Shown: piece by piece, positions 7,801 to 14,516 of the stretch
How positions within the stretch are numbered: the stretch's first letter is position 1
How the letters are laid out: every line of letters begins with the position of its first letter
Source: an uncultured Collinsella sp.
GTDB lineage: Bacteria > Actinomycetota > Coriobacteriia > Coriobacteriales > Coriobacteriaceae
Length of the DNA stretch: 20,851 nt
Assembly (NCBI GenBank): GCA_900555745.1
Contig: USMH01000003.1
Coordinates: 1 to 20,851, forward strand
Direction: 5' to 3'
The notes under the pieces: generated by a model
Seen by the model: only the letters and a program-made list of their open reading frames with translations
What the model was told of the DNA's origin: nothing
Database searches by the model: none
Program-made: the position numbers and the translations under genes

Positions 7801-8645
7801 GTCATGACGCCGGTCTTCTTAAGGTACTTGGCGCCGATGGTGCCCATGTCCATGAGGCAGACGGGCTTGGCGTCGCGGCCGAGTTCGTGGCGCATCTCCA
7901 TGTAGCGGTCGAAGGCTTGCTGCACCACGGCGTCGTCGATCGTCACGTCGTCCAGGACGGTGCCGAAGGTGGTGTGGCGGCAGTGGTCGGACCAGTAGGT
8001 GTCGATCACGCGGATCTCGGTGATGGTGGGGTCGCGGTCCTCATCGCGGAAGTACTGCTGGCAGAAGGCGATGTCCGCCTCGTCCATGGCAAGGCCGCGA
8101 TCGGCGATAAAGGCGGCAAGGCCGGCCTCGTCGAGCTCGCGGAAGCCGTCGAGCACCTCGACGGGCTTGGGCTCGGGGGTCTCCATGTACAGCGTCTTGG
8201 GCAGGGCGAGCGAGGCGATGCGGGCCTCGACGGGATTCACCACGTAGTGCTTGATGGCCTCGATGGCGGCCTCGTCCAGGGCGCCCGAGATCATATAGAC
8301 CTTGGCGGAGCGCACGGCGGGGCGCTCGCCCTGGCTGATGAGCTGCACGCACTCGCTGGCGGAGTCAGCGCGCTGGTCAAACTGGCCAGGCAGGAATTCG
8401 ACGGCAAAGACGGCGCCATCGCTTGCGGGGAGCTCGTCGTAGGTCACATCGACCTGGGGCTCGCTAAAGACGGTCGGCACGCAGGAGCGGAAAAGCTCCT
8501 CGTCGATGCCCTCGACGTCGTAGCGGTTGATGATCCTCAGGGCCTCGATGCCCTTGATGCCGAGAATTTCGGTCAGCTCGCCCTTGAGCTGCTGAGCCTC
8601 GACGTCGAACCCGGGTTTCTTCTCCACGTAGATACGAGAGACCAT
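4899..8645 (-). CDS. purL: Phosphoribosylformylglycinamidine synthase, large single-chain form
   Basis: This is a 1248-residue enzyme for the fourth step of purine synthesis, FGAR + glutamine + ATP to FGAM. It combines the synthetase and glutaminase in one chain. An N-terminal PurS-like part (about 1-150) is followed by DTYWSDHCRHTTF (about 215-227), the variant of the catalytic-loop motif found in the clostridial/streptococcal long PurL group. Next is KNETHNHPTEIEPFGGAAT (from about 313), which binds ATP and metal. The C-terminal class I amidotransferase domain (about 980-1248) has nucleophile Cys about 1085 in GICNGFQ, His about 1152 in SHGEGRF and Glu about 1217 in GHAER. ATG 8645 follows AGGAAGGCAGGAA; upstream in-frame ATGs lack the PurS-like start. 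No other pur gene is adjacent. No purine riboswitch is visible upstream. Confidence 0.96.
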   Translation of the reverse strand: MVSRIYVEKKPGFDVEAQQLKGELTEILGIKGIEALRIINRYDVEGIDEELFRSCVPTVFSEPQVDVTYDELPASDGAVFAVEFLPGQFDQRADSASECVQLISQGERPAVRSAKVYMISGALDEAAIEAIKHYVVNPVEARIASLALPKTLYMETPEPKPVEVLDGFRELDEAGLAAFIADRGLAMDEADIAFCQQYFRDEDRDPTITEIRVIDTYWSDHCRHTTFGTVLDDVTIDDAVVQQAFDRYMEMRHELGRDAKPVCLMDMGTIGAKYLKKTGVMTDVDESEEINACTVKVKVDVDGEDQDWLFLFKNETHNHPTEIEPFGGAATCVGGAIRDPLSGRSYVYQAMRVTGAGDPTVPVSETLEGKLPQRKLVTTAAAGYSSYGNQIGLATGQVNELYHPGYVAKRMEVGAVVGATPANHVRRECPAPTDKIILLGGRTGRDGIGGATGSSKTQNTESIETSGAEVQKGNAPVERKLQRLFRRGDACRLIKRCNDFGAGGVSVAVGELADGLYVDLDTVTKKYDGLDGTELAISESQERMACAVADGDVEEFMGYAAEENLEATVIAEVTAEPRMRMAWNGVAIVDLSREFLNSNGAPKHQVAHVCARSVWQPSWAGTTLAERMTSLVTDLNVASNKGLSERFDSTIGAATVLMPFGGKTQLTPSSAMVAKFPVDGETTTASAMAWGFNPYLMEADQFAGAYLSVVESIAKLVAAGFEHKRAYLSFQEYFERLRTEAERWGKPMAAVLGALMAQVDLGAGAIGGKDSMSGSFEDEAGELNVPPTLISFAVAVGKAARAVSPEFKGLTHRVVRIAPATYGEDYRPDAQQLLAAFDAVEALTAAGDALAVSTPGYGCGAESLFKMCVGNQIGIELAEDVDVESLFTPLYGSFIVELAEDAELPEVADGVVVEPLGTTVEGYVIDTGSEVIELSKLQEAWESGIEGVFAYRSAGETPEVEAIDFRAKDIHVYGGAKIARPRVIIPVFPGNNCEYDSARAFRAAGAEADTFVINNLTPEAVAESTHELARRIRASQIVMIPGGFSGGDEPDGSAKFITAFFRAPEVTEAVRDLLKARDGLMLGICNGFQALVKLGLVPYGDIVDATPDAPTLTFNTIGRHQSRLVRTRISSNLSPWLSQCSLDDPYTVAISHGEGRFVANDEVLAQLIANGQVATQYVGEDGKPSMDLSVNPNGSALAIEGITSPDGRVLGKMGHAERRGDNLYRNVPEHVPGDKFMPIFESGVAYFA

Positions 8646-8793
8646 TGGTTCCTGCCTTCCTGATCGGTTGGGCGTACGGTACGGTATGCGGCAGCGGTCG
8701 GTTTGCGGGGTCTGCCCTGCGGTCGCCTTGAGCCACATGTTTGTAAACCTCACTATGATACGACAGCTCGCGGCGCGTTGAGGACGGCGAGGG

Positions 8794-8802
8794 TGCTACA
8801 GT
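8794..8802 (+). promoter_or_regulatory. Candidate extended -10 of the antiporter gene
   Basis: TGCTACAGT at 8794-8802 resembles an extended -10 element, 27 bases before the antiporter ATG. A TTGAGG at 8778-8783 is only 13 bases upstream, too close for a normal -35. A TATGAT at 8754-8759 is the alternative. The 184-bp divergent gap with purL holds no other clear signal. Confidence 0.25.
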
Positions 8803-8829
8803 GAAGCGCAAACAAGAGAAAGGCATCAC

Positions 8830-10392
8830 ATGGCATTCGTTTCACTCGCCATCATCGCGCTCGTGGCCTTTGCAAGCCCCTTCATCGCCTCGGCGATTCC
8901 CGGAAAACCCGTTCCCGAGACCGTCTTTTTGCTCGTGTTCGGTGCGGTGCTGGGACCCCATATGCTCGGCGTCATCCATGTAGATGCCGAGGTCTCGCTT
9001 GTGTCCGAGCTCGGCCTGGCCTTTTTGTTCCTGCTCGCCGGCTTTGAGATCGACCCCAAGAGCATCACGGGTGTCGAGGGGCGCTACGGCTTGGCGACGT
9101 GGGCCGTCACGTTTGGTATCGCCTGGCTTGCCGTGCGCTTTACGCCGTGGTTCTCGGTCAGTCATTTCGACGGTATCGCCGTGACGCTTGCCCTCACTTC
9201 TACGGCGCTCGGCACGCTCGTGCCCATCATGCGCGAGCGCTCGCTCACCGGCACGCGTGTGGGCGACTCGATTCTCGCGTATGGCACTTGGGGCGAGCTC
9301 GGTCCCGTGCTCGCCATGTCGGTGCTGCTGTCTGCTCGCACTGGCATCCAAACGCTCGTAATCCTTGGCTTGTTTGCGGTGGTTTGCGTGTTACTGGCCG
9401 TGGTCCCGAGCCGCTCCAAGCGCGTCGGCAGCCGCTTCTTTGCGTTTGTCGAGGAGCGCGCCGATACCACGTCGCAGACCTTCGTGCGCCTGACGGTGCT
9501 CATCCTGGTCACGCTCGTGGCATTCTCCGCCGTCTTTGACCTCGACATCGTGTTGGGTTCTTTTGCCGCCGGCTTTGTCCTGCGCTATATCATCCCCGAG
9601 GGCAACCATACGCTCGAGACTAAGCTCGACGGCCTGGCCTACGGCTTTTTGATTCCGGTGTTCTTCACCGTGTCGGGCGCAAAGATCGACCTGACGGCCG
9701 TGGCGTCGCGCCCGGGCTTGCTCGCGGGCTTTATCGTGGCGTTGCTGATTATTCGCGCCGTGCCCATCCTCATCTCTATGGGCATTTGTCCTGCGACGCG
9801 CGATGTGTCGGCGTATGGCCGCATTACCGTGGCCCTGTACTGCACCACGGCGCTTCCGATCATCGTTGCCGTGACAAGCGTTGCCGTCAACGCGGGCGCG
9901 CTGTCGCAAGATATTGCGTCGGTCATGGTTGCCGCCGGTGCCATCACGGTGTTCTTGATGCCGCTGCTCGCGCAGCTCTTCTACCGCGTGGTCGACGCTG
10001 CACCGGTCGCTGCCGTGGCAGAGGTTGCCGAGCATCCATCCGATGCGCTCGACATTCTGCGCGCCCATCACGATTTGGCGAGCCTGCTCGCACGCGAGCA
10101 TGAGCTTTTGACCTCGCATGGCCATGGGCGTTCGCTCGACGGCATACCTACCCTTGATTCCATTGCCGACCGCCTCTCGACCGAGGCGGCAAACGGGCAC
10201 ATCGATGCCCGTATCGTGGACGCCGCTCATTTGCTGGCCGAGAAGACCTATGGCGACGAGATCGACCCGTCCAAGCTGACTCCGCGTGAGCGCCGCCGCC
10301 TGGAGCGCGCCAAGCTCGCCGTGCGCGAATACCGCCGCCGCATGCTGGAACTCTATGCGCGCGAAGAAGCCGAAGACGACGACGGTAAGTAG
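8830..10392 (+). CDS. Cation:proton antiporter (CPA2-like) with a long cytoplasmic tail
   Basis: This 520-residue protein has roughly 385 residues of membrane segments of the Na+/H+ exchanger domain (CPA2/KefB-like). Supporting stretches are PETVFLLVFGAVLGPHMLG near the start, LAFLFLLAGFEIDP (the family's second conserved segment), LTSTALGTLVPIMRE, DIVLGSFAAGFVLR, and LIPVFFTVSGAKIDL. It is expected to exchange K+ or Na+ for protons across the cytoplasmic membrane. After the last membrane segment comes a 130-residue soluble, charged tail (from RVVDAAPVAAVAEV) rich in Ala, Glu and Arg, ending in an acidic EEAEDDDGK. I see no Rossmann GxGxxG motif in it, so it is not a RCK/TrkA-N domain. ATG 8830 has AGAAAGG upstream. 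It forms a single-gene unit, closed by a strong terminator. Confidence 0.85.
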   Translation: MAFVSLAIIALVAFASPFIASAIPGKPVPETVFLLVFGAVLGPHMLGVIHVDAEVSLVSELGLAFLFLLAGFEIDPKSITGVEGRYGLATWAVTFGIAWLAVRFTPWFSVSHFDGIAVTLALTSTALGTLVPIMRERSLTGTRVGDSILAYGTWGELGPVLAMSVLLSARTGIQTLVILGLFAVVCVLLAVVPSRSKRVGSRFFAFVEERADTTSQTFVRLTVLILVTLVAFSAVFDLDIVLGSFAAGFVLRYIIPEGNHTLETKLDGLAYGFLIPVFFTVSGAKIDLTAVASRPGLLAGFIVALLIIRAVPILISMGICPATRDVSAYGRITVALYCTTALPIIVAVTSVAVNAGALSQDIASVMVAAGAITVFLMPLLAQLFYRVVDAAPVAAVAEVAEHPSDALDILRAHHDLASLLAREHELLTSHGHGRSLDGIPTLDSIADRLSTEAANGHIDARIVDAAHLLAEKTYGDEIDPSKLTPRERRRLERAKLAVREYRRRMLELYAREEAEDDDGK

Positions 10393-10432
10393 TAAGGAAT
10401 GCCGGGATACGGGTTCCGTCCAAATAATAGAA

Positions 10433-10471
10433 GGCGCGCTGCCTGCGGTTGATGCAGGCAGCGCGCCTTTT
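10433..10471 (+). terminator. Intrinsic terminator after the antiporter
   Basis: A perfect 14-bp GC-rich stem (10433-10446 with 10454-10467) with a 7-base loop is followed by TTTT. It lies 41 bases after the antiporter stop and before the convergent SDR gene. On the minus strand the tail is TTCTATTATTT, so it may work in both directions. Confidence 0.88.
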
Positions 10472-10513
10472 GCGTTGGGCCTCGTTGAGGTTCGAAGTCG
10501 TGGCTTGCGACCT

Positions 10514-11263
10514 TTAGGAGCGGGCGGCTCCGTCGACGGGGAGCACGGCGCCCGTGACATAGGATGACATGTCGCTCGCTAGGAAAACGAAGGCGTTGGC
10601 GACGTCCTCGGGCTCGCCCATGCGGCCGAGCGGGATGGTGGCGATGATGGGCTTGATGACCTCTTCGGGCAGGTTGGCGACCATGTCGGTCTTGGTTACG
10701 CCTGGGGCGACGGCGTTGACGCGAATACTCATGGGGGCGAGCTCGCGCGAGAGCGACTGGACCATGCCGTTGACGGCAAACTTGGACGTGGGGTAGCCGA
10801 CGCCAGAGGGCTGACCGTACTTGGCGACCATCGAGCTCGTGGTGGTGATGGTGCCGCCGTGGCCGGCCTCGGTCATGATCTTGGCGGCAGCCTGGTGGCC
10901 GTTAAAGACGGCGACGACGTTGAGGTCCATGACTTTGGCGAACTCCTCGGCCGTGTAGTCCAAAAGGGGCGAGCGCTGGGAGATGCCGGCGTTGTTAACG
11001 ACCGTGTCCAGGCCACCCATGTCGGCGGCTGCCTCGGTAAAGGCCTCGGTTACGGCCTCGAGCGAGGTGAGGTCGCAGGTGCGGCCCCAGACCTTGGCCT
11101 CGGGATAGGCTGCGGCTAGCTTTTCAACGGCGGCGTCGGCAGTCTCCTGACGCGAGCCAAAGACCGTGACGGCGGCGCCCTCCTCGATAAAGCGACAGGC
11201 GATGGCATAGCCGATACCGCGCGTGCCTCCGGTGATGATTGCTTTCTTGCCCTCGAGCAACAT
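10514..11263 (-). CDS. Short-chain dehydrogenase/reductase (SDR), FabG-like
   Basis: This 249-residue classical SDR is an NAD(P)(H)-dependent oxidoreductase. The cofactor motif TGGTRGIG is at 11-18, NNAG at 90-93, the structural Asn at about 115 (DLN), and the catalytic Ser about 144, Tyr 157 and Lys 161 in SGVGYPTSK. The C-terminal SYVTGAVLPVDGA is the usual FabG-type ending. ATG 11263 is preceded by GGAGG at good spacing; the frame stays open upstream but without family similarity. No fatty-acid genes flank it, so it is more likely a sugar, alcohol or steroid-type dehydrogenase than the housekeeping FabG. The substrate cannot be read from the sequence. It is a single gene on the minus strand downstream of the hom terminator. 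Confidence 0.88.
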   Translation of the reverse strand: MLLEGKKAIITGGTRGIGYAIACRFIEEGAAVTVFGSRQETADAAVEKLAAAYPEAKVWGRTCDLTSLEAVTEAFTEAAADMGGLDTVVNNAGISQRSPLLDYTAEEFAKVMDLNVVAVFNGHQAAAKIMTEAGHGGTITTTSSMVAKYGQPSGVGYPTSKFAVNGMVQSLSRELAPMSIRVNAVAPGVTKTDMVANLPEEVIKPIIATIPLGRMGEPEDVANAFVFLASDMSSYVTGAVLPVDGAARS

Positions 11264-11411
11264 GGTGCCTCCATTCTTCGGGGGTTGGACATACGCAGCA
11301 CAGCGTAGCGGTAGCCGGAATCGGCCGCGTTTGCATATCGGTGAACGGTAGCCCGCGTTACCGATGAGCGGCTCGCGCAAATGTGCTCTGCCGTTGTGCT
11401 TAGGGCAGGAG

Positions 11412-11447
11412 ACAAAAGGGCTCCCGTCCCACATCGGACGGGAGCCC
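11412..11447 (-). terminator. Intrinsic terminator of hom
   Basis: On the minus strand a perfect 12-bp stem (11436-11447 with 11418-11429, 6-base loop) is followed by TTTTGTC. It lies 31 bases after the hom stop and upstream of the SDR gene, so hom is a single transcription unit. Confidence 0.85.
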
Positions 11448-11478
11448 TCAAAGCGCGTATTGCTAGGCGATTGATGGA

Positions 11479-12822
11479 CTAGTTCGCCATGACGCCTTCG
11501 GTCCAGGCCTCGACGTCCTCGATGCGCAGGACGTTGGCGACTTCGGCCACGCAGTCGACGCTGGCAAGCTCGGCGGCGGCAGCCTGGACGTCCTTCTCGA
11601 GCGCGCAGTGCGTCAGGAAGATGACCGAGCAGGTATCGCTGGCGCCCGACTTGCCGTCCTCGACCTGGTTGATGAGCGAGATCGAGATGTTGTGCTTGGC
11701 AAAGATATCGACCGTCTCGGACAGGGCACCCACGCGGTCGGCGACCTTCAGGCGCACATAGTACTTAGTCTGGAGCTCGTCCATGGGCTTAAAGGCGAGG
11801 TTGTGGCCATAGGGCTCAATCTCGGGCAGTGGAGCCACGCCGCGGCTGATCTGCTCGGAGAGCGACAAGATATCGCCCACGACGGCGCTCGCGGTGGGGA
11901 AGGAGCCTGCGCCCGCGCCGTAGAACATGGTCTCGCCCACGGCGTCACCTACCACGTAGACGGCGTTCATGGCGCCGTTGACCTTGGCGAGCATATGGTC
12001 TGCCGGGATGAGCGTGGGATGTACGCGGACGTCGACGCCGGCGTCGGTGTTGCGGGCGATGCCGAGCAGCTTAATGGTGTAGCCGAGCTCGCGGGCCTGG
12101 GCGATGTCCTCGGCGCCGATGGTACGGATACCCTGCTGGTACACATCATCGGTGGTAACGCGGGTGCCAAAGCCGATGGAAGCGAGGATTGCCGTCTTGC
12201 TGGCGGCATCGAAGCCGTCGACGTCGGCGGACGGGTCGGCCTCGGCATAGCCCTTGGCTTGTGCATCGGCGAGCACGTCGGCGTAATCGGCGCCCTCGGC
12301 GTCCATGCGCGACAGGATGTAGTTGGTGGTGCCGTTGAGGATGCCGGCGATGGTCAGGATCTTGTTGCCCACCAGATCGTGCTCAAGCGTGCTCACGATG
12401 GGGATGCCGCCGCCGCAGCTGGCCTCGCACTTAATCTGCACGCCGCACGCGCGTGCCTTCTCGGCGAGCGTCTCGACGTGACGGCCCAGCAGGGCCTTGT
12501 TGGCAGAGACGACGTGCTTGCCGTGCTCAAAGGCAGTGGTAAAGATCTCGGTTGCGGGATGCTCGCCGCCGATCAGCTCGACGACGATGTCGACGGCGGG
12601 GTCGGTGACGACGTCGTGCCAGTCACTCGTAAAGGCCTCGCGCTCAATGCCTGCCGCCTCGGCCTGCTCCCAAGCAAGCGCGCAGGCGCGGGTCAGCTTA
12701 AGGTCGATGCCGTAGGCTGCCAGGTACTCATCGTGGTGGCTCTTAATCAGACGGGCCACGCCGCCGCCGACGGTTCCCAGACCGATGAGGCCGACGTTCA
12801 CGGTGCGCAGGGGTTCGCTCAT
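11479..12822 (-). CDS. hom: Homoserine dehydrogenase with C-terminal ACT domain
   Basis: This 447-residue enzyme reduces aspartate semialdehyde to homoserine, the branch point to threonine, isoleucine and methionine. The NAD(P)-binding motif GLGTVGGGV is at 14-22. The catalytic region shows SANKALL (Lys about 109), NGTTNYI (163-169), GYAEADPSADVDGFDAASK with Glu about 194, Asp about 205 and Lys about 209. Residues about 354-430 form an ACT domain (YVRLKVADRVGALSETVDIF), the usual site of threonine feedback inhibition in this type. The start ATG 12822 has AAGGAG upstream. It is not fused to aspartokinase, and neither thrB nor thrC is adjacent. No threonine/isoleucine leader peptide is visible upstream. 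Confidence 0.97.
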   Translation of the reverse strand: MSEPLRTVNVGLIGLGTVGGGVARLIKSHHDEYLAAYGIDLKLTRACALAWEQAEAAGIEREAFTSDWHDVVTDPAVDIVVELIGGEHPATEIFTTAFEHGKHVVSANKALLGRHVETLAEKARACGVQIKCEASCGGGIPIVSTLEHDLVGNKILTIAGILNGTTNYILSRMDAEGADYADVLADAQAKGYAEADPSADVDGFDAASKTAILASIGFGTRVTTDDVYQQGIRTIGAEDIAQARELGYTIKLLGIARNTDAGVDVRVHPTLIPADHMLAKVNGAMNAVYVVGDAVGETMFYGAGAGSFPTASAVVGDILSLSEQISRGVAPLPEIEPYGHNLAFKPMDELQTKYYVRLKVADRVGALSETVDIFAKHNISISLINQVEDGKSGASDTCSVIFLTHCALEKDVQAAAAELASVDCVAEVANVLRIEDVEAWTEGVMAN

Positions 12823-12979
12823 AGATAGCTCCTTCGTGCATCTTATGGATGGATTAACCGCTTAAAGGTTGAGTGCATTCTAGCGTGAACCGAGAGCGCG
12901 TGCTCGCCAGGCAACAGGAGCCGCACAAAACGGCACCCCCGAAACGCTGCGGAAACATTGGAAACATGCTCACTACATA
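12823..12979. other. First part of the hom-livJ intergenic region
   Basis: The gap from hom to livJ is 476 bp. In this first part I see the short inverted repeat AACC-GCTTAAA-GGTT near 12856-12870 and a possible minus-strand -10 (TAGAAT, 12882-12877) for hom without a matching -35. I see no gene or RNA here. The rest of the gap is described in the following entries. Confidence 0.4.
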
Positions 12980-13041
12980 CGACCTACAGCCTATGTGATT
13001 CAGGACGGCAAGTACATCGCTGCCTAGGTGCGCACAAAACG
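12922..13041 (+). repeat. 11-bp direct repeats flanking the LivJ-like remnant
   Basis: CGCACAAAACG occurs at 12922-12932 and again at 13031-13041, 109 bp apart. The copies flank the coding remnant at 12980-13027. Both copies are followed two bases later by ACC. They may mark a past rearrangement or be paired protein-binding sites. The second copy also forms the 5' side of the weak hairpin after the remnant. Confidence 0.5.
12980..13027 (+). pseudogene. C-terminal remnant of a second LivJ-type binding protein
   Basis: The frame at 12980-13027 reads R-PTAYVIQDGKYIAA and then TAG. The intact LivJ encoded just downstream ends in E-PTAYVITDGKYVQA and then TAA. Eleven of the last 14 residues match with no gap. 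Most matching codons differ at the third base (CCT/CCC, ACA/ACG, GCC/GCG, TAT/TAC, GTG/GTC, ATT/ATC), as expected for a diverged paralogue that was once under selection rather than a recent copy. Upstream of base 12980 the same frame reads LRKHWKHAHYI and no longer resembles LivJ, so only the tail survives. It has no start codon or ribosome-binding site and is presumably not translated. It lies on the same strand as livJ, 271 bp before it. Confidence 0.72.
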
Positions 13042-13060
13042 CGACCGGTGAGGCCGTTTT
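13036..13060 (+). terminator. Weak hairpin after the LivJ-like remnant
   Basis: AAAACG (13036-13041) can pair with CGTTTT (13055-13060), 8 bases after the remnant's stop codon. The TTTT lies in the 3' arm. It may be the old terminator of the lost gene. The stem is weak and function is uncertain. Confidence 0.3.
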
Positions 13061-13162
13061 AATCAGGGCAGGGACGCTTGTAACAGAACGGAAACAATAC
13101 TTTCACACAATAAAGTGGCTAAACTGCATAAACCGACAGAAATACGCATAATCTCGGATAAA

Positions 13163-13192
13163 TGGACAAAACAAAAGAAAAGTTGAAATAAT
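13163..13192 (+). promoter_or_regulatory. Likely livJ operon promoter
   Basis: TGGACA (13163-13168) matches the -35 consensus at five of six bases. AATAAT (13187-13192) matches the -10 consensus at five of six, with an 18-base spacer. The surrounding 130 bp are far richer in A/T than the genes. Transcription would start near 13199. Just upstream, GCATAA occurs at 13126-13131 and 13146-13151, 20 bp apart (two helical turns). AAAGTGGC (13112-13119) is the inverted copy of GCCACTTT (13194-13201) at the predicted start site. These are candidate regulator sites. Confidence 0.5.
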
Positions 13193-13198
13193 CGCCAC

Positions 13199-13298
13199 TT
13201 TCCTTAACTAAAGCGTCTAGTATTTTGCGAACGCCGAACACGGCGAAGGATGGCCTGTCGGGTAACCGAAACCCGACGAGATTTGAGAGGAGAGCCGC
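13199..13298 (+). promoter_or_regulatory. Structured 5' leader of livJ
   Basis: The predicted leader of about 100 nt contains two perfect small hairpins. CGCCG-AACA-CGGCG is at 13232-13245. GTCGGGT (13257-13263) pairs with ACCCGAC (13271-13277) across a 7-base loop. The second ends about 10 bases before the ribosome-binding site (GAGAGGAGAG). I do not recognise a known riboswitch class. The hairpins could stabilise the mRNA of an abundant binding protein or control translation. Confidence 0.4.
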
Positions 13299-14486
13299 AT
13301 GTCGAGCCTCACCGGTAAGTCATTGAACCCTGTTATGAATCGCAGGAGCGTTATCGCGAGCGCAGCAGGTCTGGGGGCGATGTCCATTCTAGCTGGCTGC
13401 TCCTCCAACGGCGGCGACAGCGGTTCCGCTTCGAGCGACGCTTCGTTTAAAATCGGCACCATCGGCCCGCTGACCGGCGCCAACGCGTCCTACGGCAAGT
13501 CCGTTACCCAGGGTGTCGAGCTTGGCTGCAAGGATTTCTCGACCAAGGAGCTGCCGCTTGCCAGCAAGGCCGAGGATGACCAGGCCGACGGCGAGAAGGC
13601 CGTCAACGCCTTCAACACCCTGCTCGACTGGGGCATGCAGGCCCTCGTCGGCCCGACTACCACGGGTGCGTCGGTTGCCGTCGCCGCAGAGTGCGGTAAC
13701 GACCCCAAGACGTTCATGATTACCCCGTCCGCGTCCTCCGAGGACGTCACCGATGGCAAGGATTGCGTCTTCCAGGTTTGCTTCACCGACCCCAACCAGG
13801 GTGTCAACGCTGCCAAGTTCCTGGCGCAGAAGTATGCGGACGAGAAGTTCGTGCTGTTCTATAACTCCGGCGACGCCTATTCTTCGGGCATCGCAGATTC
13901 CTTTAAGGCCCAGGCCGCTGAGTCCAAGCTCGAGATTGTTGACGAGGAGACCTTTAAGGACGACTCCGCCACGAGCTTTACCAACCAGCTGACCAAGGCC
14001 AAGCAGGCCGGCGCCACCATGATCTTTGCGCCGATCTACTACACGCCGGCGTCCGTCCTGCTCAAGAACGCCAAGGACATGGGCTACGACGTCAAGATGA
14101 TGGGCTGCGACGGCATGGACGGCATCCTGGGCGTTGAGGGCTTCGATACCTCTCTTGCTGAGGGTCTGCTGCTCATGACCCCGTTCTCCGCCGACGACGA
14201 GAAGAACGCCGACTTCGTTAACGCTTACAAGGATAAGTACGGCGATACCCCCGACCAGTTTGCCGCCGACGCCTACGACGGCGTGCACGCGGTGGCCGAG
14301 GCCGTCAAGGAGGCCGGTCTTGGTGTCGACGCCGATCCGACCGAGGTCGCCGAGAAGCTGTCCAAGGCTATGCTCAAGATTACCGTTGACGGTCTGACCG
14401 GCAAGCTCACCTGGAACGATAAGGGCCAGGTCCAGAAGGAGCCCACGGCGTACGTCATCACCGACGGCAAGTACGTACAGGCCTAA
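13299..14486 (+). CDS. livJ: Branched-chain amino acid ABC importer, substrate-binding lipoprotein
   Basis: This 395-residue extracytoplasmic binding protein belongs to the Leu/Ile/Val family (Peripla_BP_6). It begins with a lipoprotein signal peptide: Arg15-Arg16, a hydrophobic core and the lipobox LAGC with lipidated Cys34, followed by a Ser/Gly-rich linker. The RR-SVIAS context could also allow Tat export. The mature part starts FKIGTIGPLTGANASYG, the typical ligand-binding first strand, and later shows ALVGPTTTGASVAVA and DGMDGILG. The ATG at 13299 is chosen for its strong ribosome-binding site (GAGAGGAGAG); ATG 13335 lacks one. It is the first gene of livJHMGF. The ligand is inferred from the family and operon; related proteins can bind other amino acids, amides or urea. 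Confidence 0.92.
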   Translation: MSSLTGKSLNPVMNRRSVIASAAGLGAMSILAGCSSNGGDSGSASSDASFKIGTIGPLTGANASYGKSVTQGVELGCKDFSTKELPLASKAEDDQADGEKAVNAFNTLLDWGMQALVGPTTTGASVAVAAECGNDPKTFMITPSASSEDVTDGKDCVFQVCFTDPNQGVNAAKFLAQKYADEKFVLFYNSGDAYSSGIADSFKAQAAESKLEIVDEETFKDDSATSFTNQLTKAKQAGATMIFAPIYYTPASVLLKNAKDMGYDVKMMGCDGMDGILGVEGFDTSLAEGLLLMTPFSADDEKNADFVNAYKDKYGDTPDQFAADAYDGVHAVAEAVKEAGLGVDADPTEVAEKLSKAMLKITVDGLTGKLTWNDKGQVQKEPTAYVITDGKYVQA

Positions 14487-14490
14487 TTGG

Positions 14491-14512
14491 CCGCCTTACA
14501 TAGAGCGGTTTT
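14491..14512 (+). terminator. Weak attenuator hairpin after livJ
   Basis: CCGC (14491-14494) pairs with GCGG (14505-14508) and is followed directly by TTTT, 5 bases after the livJ stop. The four-pair stem is short, so it is expected to be partial at best. Confidence 0.4.
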
Positions 14513-14516
14513 GATC

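Noticed and set aside
4845..8663. A 1272-codon open frame on the plus strand antisense to purL
   Set aside because: It is a composition shadow of purL. The translation is almost only Gly, Ala, Val, Asp, Leu and Glu with no family motif, and it runs exactly opposite a gene with complete PurL motifs.
8646..8829. Purine riboswitch upstream of purL
   Set aside because: The gap lacks the conserved junction and loop sequences of guanine/adenine or PRPP-type riboswitches, and only about 180 bp are shared with a divergent gene.
12823..13298. A small protein or tRNA gene in the hom-livJ gap
   Set aside because: No frame with a ribosome-binding site and start codon, and no cloverleaf-like sequence, is visible. 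The only coding-like signal is the LivJ tail at 12980-13027, which has no start.
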